This document shows positions 14,284 to 21,002 of a stretch of DNA of 21,002 nucleotides, in pieces. Location: assembly GCA_046542255.1 (NCBI GenBank), contig JBKHBT010000058.1, forward strand, positions 1 through 21,002, in the 5' to 3' direction. The number at the start of each line of letters is the position of its first letter. The first letter of the stretch is position 1. Under the pieces are notes generated by a model. The model was not told the DNA's origin. It saw only the letters and a program-made list of their open reading frames with translations, and made no database searches. A program made the position numbers and the translations under genes. The DNA comes from JBKHBT01 sp046542255 (GTDB taxonomy: Bacteria; UBP14; UBA6098; JBKHBT01).

Positions 14284-17200
14284 AAAGGATAGTCGAATTC
14301 TTTGTCAAATATCCTATCTGGGCAAATACAATAATTTTCCTGACGATTGTTTTTGGTATATTTGCTTTTACGAAGACTAATCGTTCATTTTTCCCCGAAC
14401 GAGAGCCTCATACGATCAATGTAACTGTCTCTTATCCAGGCGCATCGCCTGAAGAAATGGAAGAGGGAGTTACAATAAAAATCGAGAATGCATTAGAGGG
14501 TATCGATGGAATCGATGAACTAACATCGACTTCCAGAGAGAACTATGCCAATATCGAAATCGAAATCGATGAATATTCCGATATCGATGAAGTCTTAACA
14601 GATGTAAAAAATGCTGTCGATAGAGTCAATAATCTTCCCGATGATGCCGAAAATCCTTCTATCACCAAAAGACGTTCTACACAGAGAGCTGCTTTTCTTG
14701 CACTTTCCGGCGATGTAAACCCGATGCAACTTAAAAAAGCAGCAGAAGATATTAAAGACGACCTTATGGAATCCGATGAAATTTCTCAAGTCGAGATATT
14801 CGGCGAGCCGGTGCCTGAATTATCCGTAGAAGTCGATCAGGCCGCGCTTGTAAGGCATGGCATCGCAATCGATGATATTGTAAATGCCATAAGGATGAAT
14901 AATCGCGATATATCCGCTGGAACCATACAGGGCAAAGAAGAAGAGATATTAATCCGCTCTCGAGCAAGGTCGGTCGATCCAGATAAAATAGAGGATATTA
15001 TCGTCCTTGCATTTGCCGATGGAAGATCCATCAAAGTAAGTGATATTGCAAATGTTAAGCTTCAGCAAACAGATACGCCAAATAAATCCCTCTATAAAGG
15101 CAATCTCGCAATATCATTGACAATAAACAAACTCACCGAAGAAGACCTTGCTGCAATATCAAAGTACTTGAATGAGTATGTTGATGAATTCAATGAAAAA
15201 AATGATAGATTAGAATTACTCCTGAGATTCGATTTCAATACAGTCCTGAATAAAAGAATCGGTATGCTAACCAAAAATGGAGTGATTGGAATATTCCTGG
15301 TGCTTCTGACACTCGGCATATTTTTGAATGCAAGGCTTTCTTTCTGGGTTGCATGGGGAATTCCGATGTCATTTTTGGGGATGTTCATTGTGATGTCGCT
15401 TTCTGGAATTACCATAAATATGATGACGCTTTTCGGAATGATTCTAATAGTCGGTATATTAGTCGATGATGGCATTGTTATTGCTGAAAATATATATACC
15501 CATTTCGAAAGTGGCAAATCTGCCTACAGAGCAGCCATCGATGGTTCTGTGGAAATAATCCCTGCTGTTTTCACTTCTGTAACTACTACAATTATTGCCT
15601 TTTCGCCACTTCTTATGATTCGCGGTATGAGCATGATGCAGGAGGTTGGAATTGTGGTTATCGCTGCATTGACATTTTCGCTGCTGGAGGCATTTTTTAT
15701 CCTTCCAAGCCATTTGTCGAGTCGTAAAGTTCTACATCAGCAATCCGCTAAGGGAAATAAAAAGGGACTTTCTGCCTTTGTGGATAAAAAACTGGAATGG
15801 ACAAGAAAAAAGATCTATGGCAAAGCCCTCGATTGGCTGCTAAGATATCGATGGGTCACCATTACTATGCCGATATTTTTTATGATGATTATTTTCGGGC
15901 TTCTGGGTGGCGGAATAATTCGTTCCACATTTTTCCCACAGGTGCAATTCGATGACCTTGCGATAGATATTGCATTCATACCTGGCGAGCGAGAAGAGAA
16001 AGTCGAGCGATATCTTAGGGACTTCGAAAAGAAGGTCTGGGACGTTCGTGAAGAAATTATTGTTGAAACAGGCGATACTGTCATAGAATACACTGTTATT
16101 AATATCGGCCGTACCGAAAATCTCGGCGAAAGCGGTTCACATGCAGGACATCTTTCCATTTCTATCGATATCGAGGGCAAGGATATATCGAGTTTCGAGA
16201 TTGCCAATCGGATAAAAAGGAAGATAGGCCCGGTTCCCGAGATCGAAAAATTCCAGGTCGGTGGAAGACATCGATGGGGAAAACCGGTTTCAATAGGTAT
16301 TCAGGCAAGAGACTATACTCAATTAGAAAATGCTAAGGAACTTCTCAAAGAAAAATTAGAAGAAATATCAGAATTGAAGGATGTTAGTGATAATCTTTCG
16401 ACAGGAAGAAGAGAAATTCTACTTAAACTCAAACCCAAAGCACATTTTCTTGGCCTAAACCATTATGATATTACAAAACAGATTCGTTCGGGTTTCTATG
16501 GCACCGAGGTTCAAAGATTGATAAAAGACATCGATGAAATAAAATTATGGGTAAGATTCCCAGAAGAATCCCGCCAGACGATAGGCCAACTGGAAAGGCT
16601 GAAAATCAAGGCGCGAGATGGCAATCTATATCCACTTTCGGAGCTTGCCGAATATGATATAGAACGAGGCGTAGTCAGTATTAATCATTATGATAGAAAG
16701 CGCGAGATAAGAATCGAAGCAGACCTTAAGGACCCTCTGGATGCAGTACCACCAATCATCGAAAAAATCAGAGAGTCGATAGAGCCTGAGATAAAAGCAA
16801 TGTATCCTGATATCGAGTTCAGCTACAAAGGCCAAAGGCGACGCGCTTCTATGATGCAAGATTCTTTGCGCGAGCTGGTTCCTTTTGCTCTTCTTGCAAT
16901 ATTCATTGTAATTGCATTGAATTTCCGTTCTTATGGCCAGGCTGTCCTTGTTTTGCTTTTCGTGCCTCTTGGTATGGGCGCTGCAGCTTTAGGCCATGCA
17001 ATAGAAGGCCTACCGATTTCTATGATTTCTATTCAGGGAATTGTCGCGCTTTCCGGAGTCATTATAAATGATGCGATTGTCTTAATAGACCAATTCAATC
17101 GATTTGTTAAAAATGGCATGACTGTCAAGCAGGCGGCTCATGAAGCTGGCATAATGCGTTTCCGGCCAATTATCCTTACATCTGTTACTACTGTCGCCGG

Positions 17201-17480
17201 CCTATTTCCACTTATCAGAGAAACAGATTTCCAGGCGCAATTTGTTATTCCGATGGCGGTTTCAATGGCATATGGAGTTCTTTTTGGCACAATATTTATT
17301 TTGCTTTGGCTACCGAGTATTATAATGGTATTTAATGACCTGCGACAATTATGGTGCAAATTGTGGCACGGTGAATGTAGAATCCCACGCGAGCTTGAGC
17401 CGGCAATGCTGGAAAAAAAGAAGCTCGAAAAGAGATTGTCTGCCGAAAATTCGACAAGGCAAGGGCAATCGTATTTGTAA
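14280..17480 (+). CDS. RND-family efflux pump permease (AcrB/HAE-like)
   Basis: The 1066-residue inner-membrane proton-driven exporter has the standard duplicated RND layout. There is one N-terminal helix (about 11-31), a large periplasmic loop starting FFPEREPHTINVTVSYPGAS, and helices 2-6 from about 335 to 475. A second half repeats this, with its periplasmic loop from about 560 and the last helices from about 865 to 1035. The helix-4 proton-relay pair is Asp396-Asp397 in GILVDDGIVIAEN. In the second half, the position of the AcrB relay lysine reads GVIINDAIVLID, i.e. Asn-Asp instead of Lys-Asn, as in non-HAE1 subfamilies. The family is clear; drug, lipid or metabolite specificity is not. 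It is co-translated with the adaptor, and no outer-membrane factor is present nearby. Confidence 0.95.
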   Translation: MKRIVEFFVKYPIWANTIIFLTIVFGIFAFTKTNRSFFPEREPHTINVTVSYPGASPEEMEEGVTIKIENALEGIDGIDELTSTSRENYANIEIEIDEYSDIDEVLTDVKNAVDRVNNLPDDAENPSITKRRSTQRAAFLALSGDVNPMQLKKAAEDIKDDLMESDEISQVEIFGEPVPELSVEVDQAALVRHGIAIDDIVNAIRMNNRDISAGTIQGKEEEILIRSRARSVDPDKIEDIIVLAFADGRSIKVSDIANVKLQQTDTPNKSLYKGNLAISLTINKLTEEDLAAISKYLNEYVDEFNEKNDRLELLLRFDFNTVLNKRIGMLTKNGVIGIFLVLLTLGIFLNARLSFWVAWGIPMSFLGMFIVMSLSGITINMMTLFGMILIVGILVDDGIVIAENIYTHFESGKSAYRAAIDGSVEIIPAVFTSVTTTIIAFSPLLMIRGMSMMQEVGIVVIAALTFSLLEAFFILPSHLSSRKVLHQQSAKGNKKGLSAFVDKKLEWTRKKIYGKALDWLLRYRWVTITMPIFFMMIIFGLLGGGIIRSTFFPQVQFDDLAIDIAFIPGEREEKVERYLRDFEKKVWDVREEIIVETGDTVIEYTVINIGRTENLGESGSHAGHLSISIDIEGKDISSFEIANRIKRKIGPVPEIEKFQVGGRHRWGKPVSIGIQARDYTQLENAKELLKEKLEEISELKDVSDNLSTGRREILLKLKPKAHFLGLNHYDITKQIRSGFYGTEVQRLIKDIDEIKLWVRFPEESRQTIGQLERLKIKARDGNLYPLSELAEYDIERGVVSINHYDRKREIRIEADLKDPLDAVPPIIEKIRESIEPEIKAMYPDIEFSYKGQRRRASMMQDSLRELVPFALLAIFIVIALNFRSYGQAVLVLLFVPLGMGAAALGHAIEGLPISMISIQGIVALSGVIINDAIVLIDQFNRFVKNGMTVKQAAHEAGIMRFRPIILTSVTTVAGLFPLIRETDFQAQFVIPMAVSMAYGVLFGTIFILLWLPSIIMVFNDLRQLWCKLWHGECRIPRELEPAMLEKKKLEKRLSAENSTRQGQSYL

Positions 17481-17505
17481 TAAGATAATAAATTTGCTTT
17501 GTGCT

Positions 17506-17533
17506 TTGAATTTGCCATCCTATTATTTATATT
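17506..17533 (+). promoter_or_regulatory. Promoter of the secreted Ntn hydrolase gene
   Basis: TTGAAT (17506-17511), a 16-bp spacer and TATATT (17528-17533) lie just after the RND stop. Transcription would start near 17540, almost on top of the GGAG at 17540-17543, so the leader would be about 8 nt. Confidence 0.5.
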
Positions 17534-17547
17534 GTAATTGGAGTATT

Positions 17548-19014
17548 ATGAGAAGAAAACCAAAATCGAAAATATTTCTGTTATTTATTCTAATCGCCGG
17601 GATTGCCTGTGGATGCACTATTGCTGTGATATCGGGCGACATCACCATGGATGGCCGTCCAATAATATTCAAAAACCGTGGAATCTGGAACTGGGATATC
17701 GAGTTTAAAACAATCGTTCCTGCCGATGGATATACCTATGCCGCAAATACTTATATTGATGAAGACAAGGCATGGGTGGGAGTCAATGAAAAGGGCTTCG
17801 GTATTGTGCAGTCTGCTGTATTGAATATTTCTATCCCGGGCGATGAAAATGGCAGCTTTATGACAAAGGCACTAAAATACTGTGTTACTGTCGAAGATTT
17901 TGCTACAATGGTCGATTCCAGCGATACTGCCGGACGTTCTACAAGGGCGAATTATGGAGTTATGGATTCTCTGGGCAATATCGCGATGTTCGAATGTGGC
18001 CATGGCGAATCAGTGCGATATGATCCCGATACATCCGGTTTTATTGTCCGCGCAAACTATGCCTTCATAGGCGATACTACAAGCCAGGATGGCGAAGAAA
18101 GAATGCAAAGAGCAATCGAATTACTTCGTGATGCAAAAGAAATAGATTCGATTACTACAAGATATATTGCAAAACACGTGATGGGCGATCTATATCGAAA
18201 TGGCCAAAATCCACATCCTTTGCCATTTAATGGCAAATTTGGCTATCTCGACAGCGGCTTTGTCGATACAGATTCCTCTGGCAGACGAACCCTGAGCAGC
18301 TACCGAACAACTTCGGCAGCCATAGTTCGAGGTACTAAACCCTATGAAAACGCGGAACTTGCGATGATGTATTGCTATTTCGGAGCGCCCCCGGTAGGAA
18401 TTCCATTTCTCCTTATGCCCAAAAGCACTATAACTCCGCCTCTTATTACTGGTGATAGTTCACTAATGCGCTCGGTTGCCAGAGAAACGTGGGAAAAAGC
18501 ATATCATCACGGTGATTATACTTTGATTGATACTCGCGCATTGCTCGATGAATACTATAATGGAATATGGGAGTTTTCGATGCCTAGAATAAACTGGCTC
18601 TATGATACTACTGAATATCTCTATGGAACATGGCTGGAAACTCCGCCATCCGAAGCAGAAATCACAGAACTTCAAGATACAATAGTAATGAAAACCTTTA
18701 GGACATATTCTAGCATAGATGAGGCTCTCGGTGTTCATGAAATTTTCCCTAAACATGGTGCTAAAAGTTTCGAGCTTTATCCCAATCCTTTCAATAGCAG
18801 AATCCATATCGATTTAACCAAATCACCTGAGTTATTCAGCAAAGTTAATATCTATGATATTAGTGGCAGAATCCTTTTCAGCAAAAAGATTCGTAATTCA
18901 AGCAGCATAATCTATTGGGCACCATCCGAAAACCAAAAAACCGGCTTATATTTTGTTAAATTAAGAAAAGCAGATGGCAGAAGTACCAGCCATAGGATAC
19001 TTTATATCAGATAA
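17548..19014 (+). CDS. Secreted N-terminal-nucleophile amidohydrolase (C45/choloylglycine-hydrolase-like) with sorting domain
   Basis: The 488-residue protein starts at ATG 17548, after GGAG and a signal peptide (KIFLLFILIAGIACG). The open frame continues upstream to 17335, but that part overlaps the RND gene and has no ribosome site. After the signal comes Cys23-Thr24-IAVISGDITMDGRPIIFKNRG, matching the nucleophile strand and GRP-x-x-x-K-N-R of Ntn amidases of the C45 (acyl-CoA:6-APA acyltransferase) type. These cut amide bonds with an N-terminal Cys. Conserved-looking later segments include GFGIVQSAVLNIS, RANYGVMDSLGNIAMFE and FIVRANYAF. The usual NRD is NRG here. Residues of about 405-488 form a type-A sorting tail (FELYPNPFNSRIHI, VNIYDISGRILFSKK, TGLYFVKLRKADG). 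It is probably surface-exposed or secreted; the substrate is unknown. Confidence 0.88.
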   Translation: MRRKPKSKIFLLFILIAGIACGCTIAVISGDITMDGRPIIFKNRGIWNWDIEFKTIVPADGYTYAANTYIDEDKAWVGVNEKGFGIVQSAVLNISIPGDENGSFMTKALKYCVTVEDFATMVDSSDTAGRSTRANYGVMDSLGNIAMFECGHGESVRYDPDTSGFIVRANYAFIGDTTSQDGEERMQRAIELLRDAKEIDSITTRYIAKHVMGDLYRNGQNPHPLPFNGKFGYLDSGFVDTDSSGRRTLSSYRTTSAAIVRGTKPYENAELAMMYCYFGAPPVGIPFLLMPKSTITPPLITGDSSLMRSVARETWEKAYHHGDYTLIDTRALLDEYYNGIWEFSMPRINWLYDTTEYLYGTWLETPPSEAEITELQDTIVMKTFRTYSSIDEALGVHEIFPKHGAKSFELYPNPFNSRIHIDLTKSPELFSKVNIYDISGRILFSKKIRNSSSIIYWAPSENQKTGLYFVKLRKADGRSTSHRILYIR

Positions 19015-19021
19015 TTAATTT

Positions 19022-20032
19022 TTACGAAAGAACAGCCTTGATATTGGCATATTCTCTCTGCTGGCGGTTTATTATAATTCTGGCGAGTAGTTGTTCGATC
19101 ATTCTTATTCCTGAATTACGTTCTTTATAGAGCCAGCGTATCATAAGTTTCTCTGTATTTAACAATAGATCAGAAAATTGATGTGCATGTAATGCATAAT
19201 CGGCGAATTTGGATTTGACAAAAGGCCTTTTCCCCGGGAAAAGATCTTTGTCCATGGTCCGCATCATATTGACATAGCCCAAAAATTCCAATGCTATAGC
19301 TTTGACATCGAGATGCTGATCTACTATTACAGAGCGATTGTTTTTGATATTATCCCACATATGACGGAAATCATCGCCGGCTGCAAGGGTTGCAATTCTG
19401 GGCGTTCCGCAATGGCTATCGCTCGATGCCACAATCCCTTTCCCGAGATTAGCTGCAATTTCAAAGCTAATATCATTTAGCTCGCGAATATGTTGCCTAT
19501 TGAAAACCTCGATAACATCGAAATCTGCTATGATTTTGGGGAGAAGCTTCCAATTGCCTGTCTCGCCTCGTTTCAACCATGTGGGATGATTGAGAATATT
19601 CGGTATTTCATGCATTTTCAGATAATCAAGAAAAGCTTCATAATCAGAACTTTTCGCTATTTCTTTTATATCTTCATATTGATTTTTCGAGATATCCAGC
19701 ACATTCACATGCAAGGTATGTGTGTCGGTATCGCCGTCAATTATGTCGGGTTTTATCGAAATCTCAGCGCCCGAAATAAGTTTGCCCTGCTTTTTGATGC
19801 TTTCGTCAAAAGTATCATGTGCCAAAAAAGTATCATGATCGGTAAAAGTAACGAAATCCCAGCCACGGTCGATCATCTGCCTGTAAAGCGTAATGGGATG
19901 TATTTTTTTATTAGGAATAGTATCATAAGAAAAACCAGTGTGTAGATGTGGGTCGAATGTTTTATACCCAGCATCTCGATATCTATCGATTTCTGCTTTG
20001 GAAATGACTTTTCTTATATATTTTCTTACCAT
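19022..20032 (-). CDS. PHP-domain metal-dependent phosphoesterase
   Basis: The 336-residue cytoplasmic protein has a full PHP signature: DPHLHTGFS (27-35, His29 and His31), FTDHDTF (63-69), SGAEIS (87-92), HTLHV (105-109), NHPTW (148-152), EVFNRQ (175-180) and SSDSHCGTP (203-211). The metal ligands are all present, so it should be an active phosphoesterase. Related stand-alone PHP proteins hydrolyse phosphomonoesters or nucleotides, and the actual substrate here is unknown. The C-terminal 90 or so residues are helical and basic, and not recognised. There is no clear Shine-Dalgarno (AGGA lies 16 nt before the ATG). The gene converges on the Ntn hydrolase with only 7 nt between stops and no room for a separate terminator. 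It is unlinked to the GAK block in orientation, but a functional tie is possible. Confidence 0.92.
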   Translation of the reverse strand: MVRKYIRKVISKAEIDRYRDAGYKTFDPHLHTGFSYDTIPNKKIHPITLYRQMIDRGWDFVTFTDHDTFLAHDTFDESIKKQGKLISGAEISIKPDIIDGDTDTHTLHVNVLDISKNQYEDIKEIAKSSDYEAFLDYLKMHEIPNILNHPTWLKRGETGNWKLLPKIIADFDVIEVFNRQHIRELNDISFEIAANLGKGIVASSDSHCGTPRIATLAAGDDFRHMWDNIKNNRSVIVDQHLDVKAIALEFLGYVNMMRTMDKDLFPGKRPFVKSKFADYALHAHQFSDLLLNTEKLMIRWLYKERNSGIRMIEQLLARIIINRQQREYANIKAVLS

Positions 20033-20084
20033 AAATTATTAAGTACTTTCCTAAATTATCGAAAAAAATCCGATAACCTTTAAT

Positions 20085-20113
20085 ATAATAGCCAGTAAAC
20101 AGCTAAATAGCAA
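20085..20113 (-). promoter_or_regulatory. Candidate promoter of the PHP phosphoesterase gene
   Basis: The minus strand reads TTGCTA (20108-20113), a 17-bp spacer and TATTAT (20085-20090), giving a leader of about 46 nt. A perfect 6-bp inverted repeat, TTATCG (20056-20061) / CGATAA (20071-20076), lies just after the predicted start. It could be a small 5' hairpin or an operator. Confidence 0.45.
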
Positions 20114-20155
20114 GCTTTATCTAAACAAATCGGCTTTAGATATTTTTGTTTTTGC

Positions 20156-20183
20156 TTGAAAATTCTGACTTATTTCATATTTT
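20156..20183 (+). promoter_or_regulatory. Candidate promoter of the CAP-like gene
   Basis: TTGAAA (20156-20161), a 16-bp spacer and TATTTT (20178-20183) precede the CAP-like gene and diverge from the PHP promoter. The leader would be about 22 nt and contains the GGAG at 20202-20205. Confidence 0.45.
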
Positions 20184-20211
20184 ATAAGAAATTTAAGCTA
20201 TGGAGCAAAAT

Positions 20212-20793
20212 ATGAAATTTTTTAGTATATTCCTGGCATTTATGTTTCCAATGATGTCTATGTGTAGCGGCGGAGATTCCAATGAAATAATGCATAAATT
20301 TGATAGAGACGAATCCGAAATAGCCTTCAAATATCTCAACCATGTCCGGCAATTTCCGAATGAATATGGCGAAAAAATCGGCACCGACCTTAGCGGCATA
20401 GAGCCCCGGCCAGCATTAATTTGGAATGACACGCTGGCAAAAGTAGCAGAGCAAAAAGCTCTCGATATGGCCAAAAGAGACTATCTCAGCCAGCTAAACC
20501 CTGAAGGCAAAGGGATAAACTTCTTAATCGATAAAGCAGGCTATGACCTTCCCAAAGAGTGGCTAAAGGATGAAAAAGCTAATTATTTTGGTTCTGTGCA
20601 AGGTGGCCCCAAAGATGGAGTAGATGCAATACAAAACCTTATCAAAGGTGATTCTGCAAATAGAAGGCAACTTCTTGGCACCGATGATTTTAGCAAAGAT
20701 ATGAAAGACATAGGTATCGGATTCGTAAGAAGTTATAAATCCACCTATCGTACATATGTGTGTATAATAATAGCAAAGCATAATTTCAAGTAA
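20212..20793 (+). CDS. Small exported CAP/SCP-like domain protein, degenerate at the CAP histidines
   Basis: I take ATG 20212 as the start, because GGAG (20202-20205) lies 6 nt before it and the product then opens directly with a signal peptide (MKFFSIFLAFMFPMMSM). The other in-frame ATG at 20200 overlaps that ribosome site. The 193-residue product resembles the CAP superfamily of secreted proteins: FKYLNHVRQFPNEYGEKIG, then RPALIWNDTLAKVAEQKALD, then YLSQLNPEGKGINFLIDKAGY and, near the end, NRRQLLGTDD followed by IGIGFV. In typical CAP proteins the third segment reads S-H-x-N-P-x-G and the fourth H-R-x-x-L-L-G; here the two His positions are Gln and Asn. It is probably a binding or structural protein, not an enzyme. 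Cys18 is followed by SGG but lacks a proper lipobox. Confidence 0.78.
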   Translation: MKFFSIFLAFMFPMMSMCSGGDSNEIMHKFDRDESEIAFKYLNHVRQFPNEYGEKIGTDLSGIEPRPALIWNDTLAKVAEQKALDMAKRDYLSQLNPEGKGINFLIDKAGYDLPKEWLKDEKANYFGSVQGGPKDGVDAIQNLIKGDSANRRQLLGTDDFSKDMKDIGIGFVRSYKSTYRTYVCIIIAKHNFK

Positions 20794-20940
20794 TTTGCAA
20801 TGATTCTTCATATCTTCTATATATATCTAACTTTTGATAAGATATTTAAAGTATTTACTTGACTTTTTGTTCTAAATTTCTATAAATATAGATAGTAAGT
20901 TTTTAGCTGTATTGAAATGTGATTTCGAAATGTATTATAT
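20794..20940. other. AT-rich intergenic region
   Basis: I see no gene or clear terminator here. There are only weak short inverted repeats, such as ATATCT/AGATAT around 20834-20856 and an ATTTCGAAAT palindrome near 20922-20931. Confidence 0.4.
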
Positions 20941-21002
20941 TTAATCTGGATAGTATTTATTATCTTCAGACAATGCGCGCTGTTCTGCATTGGCATACTT
21001 CT
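20941..21002 (-). CDS. Possible 3' end of a minus-strand gene, cut by window
   Basis: An open minus-strand frame enters at the right edge and ends at TAA (20941-20943). It encodes KYANAEQRALSEDNKYYPD. The composition rises from very AT-rich to more typical coding use (GCA, GCC, CGC codons) exactly where this frame begins, which makes it look like a real C-terminus. It is too short to assign a family. Confidence 0.4.
   Translation of the reverse strand, partial: KYANAEQRALSEDNKYYPD

Noticed and set aside
17335..17547. N-terminal extension of the Ntn hydrolase into the RND gene
   Set aside because: The extension overlaps the pump's coding end, lacks a ribosome site and would bury the signal peptide. 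ATG 17548 has a promoter and GGAG.
17590..17620. Lipobox at Cys21 of the Ntn hydrolase
   Set aside because: The residues GIA-C do not fit the usual L-x-x-C pattern, and the nucleophile two residues later explains the cysteine-rich junction better.
1..21002. tRNA, rRNA, CRISPR array, insertion sequence or phage genes
   Set aside because: No cloverleaf, regularly spaced repeats, terminal inverted repeats or matching protein families were found by eye.

Overview
The window looks like chromosomal DNA from an AT-rich, Gram-negative bacterium of the wider FCB / candidate-phylum kind (Cloacimonadota, Zixibacteria, Marinimicrobia, WOR-3 and similar). The evidence is two secreted proteins that end in an 'NPFN' type-A (type IX secretion / FlgD-like) C-terminal sorting domain, an RND efflux pair that implies an outer membrane, and codon use rich in TCG, ATC and CGA. 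The promoters I can read are of sigma70 type (TTGnnn, 16-17 bp, mostly TATATT), not the Bacteroidetes TTTG/TAnnTTTG type, so Bacteroidetes proper is unlikely. The phylum is inferred, not shown.

Left part, minus strand (1-5963). Reading leftward, mazG (NTP pyrophosphohydrolase) is followed by a mazE-mazF toxin-antitoxin pair with its own promoter. After a 233-bp gap come a 953-residue secreted multi-repeat protein with a C-terminal sorting domain and a long-chain acyl-CoA synthetase-like gene that runs off the left edge.

Central part, plus strand (6145-12398). This is the most interesting region: a tight block of six co-directional genes. They encode a PHP-superfamily phosphoesterase-like protein, a small amphi-Trp protein, a PhoU-like/APH-kinase fusion, a RimK-like ATP-grasp ligase, an HPr-kinase-related P-loop kinase and a CofD-like transferase. 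Amphi-Trp, ATP-grasp, HprK-related kinase and CofD-like genes together match the poorly understood 'GAK system' cassette, which has no established substrate or product. The PHP protein and the PhoU-APH fusion look like extra members here. The kinase, ligase, transferase and phosphoesterase folds suggest synthesis or cycling of a phosphorylated small molecule or of a modified carrier protein. A small STAS-like protein follows (12557-12916).

Right part. An RND efflux adaptor/pump pair (13075-17480) has a promoter flanked by two dyads. It is followed by a secreted N-terminal-nucleophile amidohydrolase with a sorting domain (17548-19014). A stand-alone PHP phosphoesterase gene converges on it from the minus strand. 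Next come a small secreted CAP-like protein lacking the canonical CAP histidines and, at the right edge, what may be the last codons of a minus-strand gene.

No tRNA, rRNA, CRISPR array, insertion sequence or convincing intrinsic terminator was seen. No gene-free stretch exceeds 300 bases.
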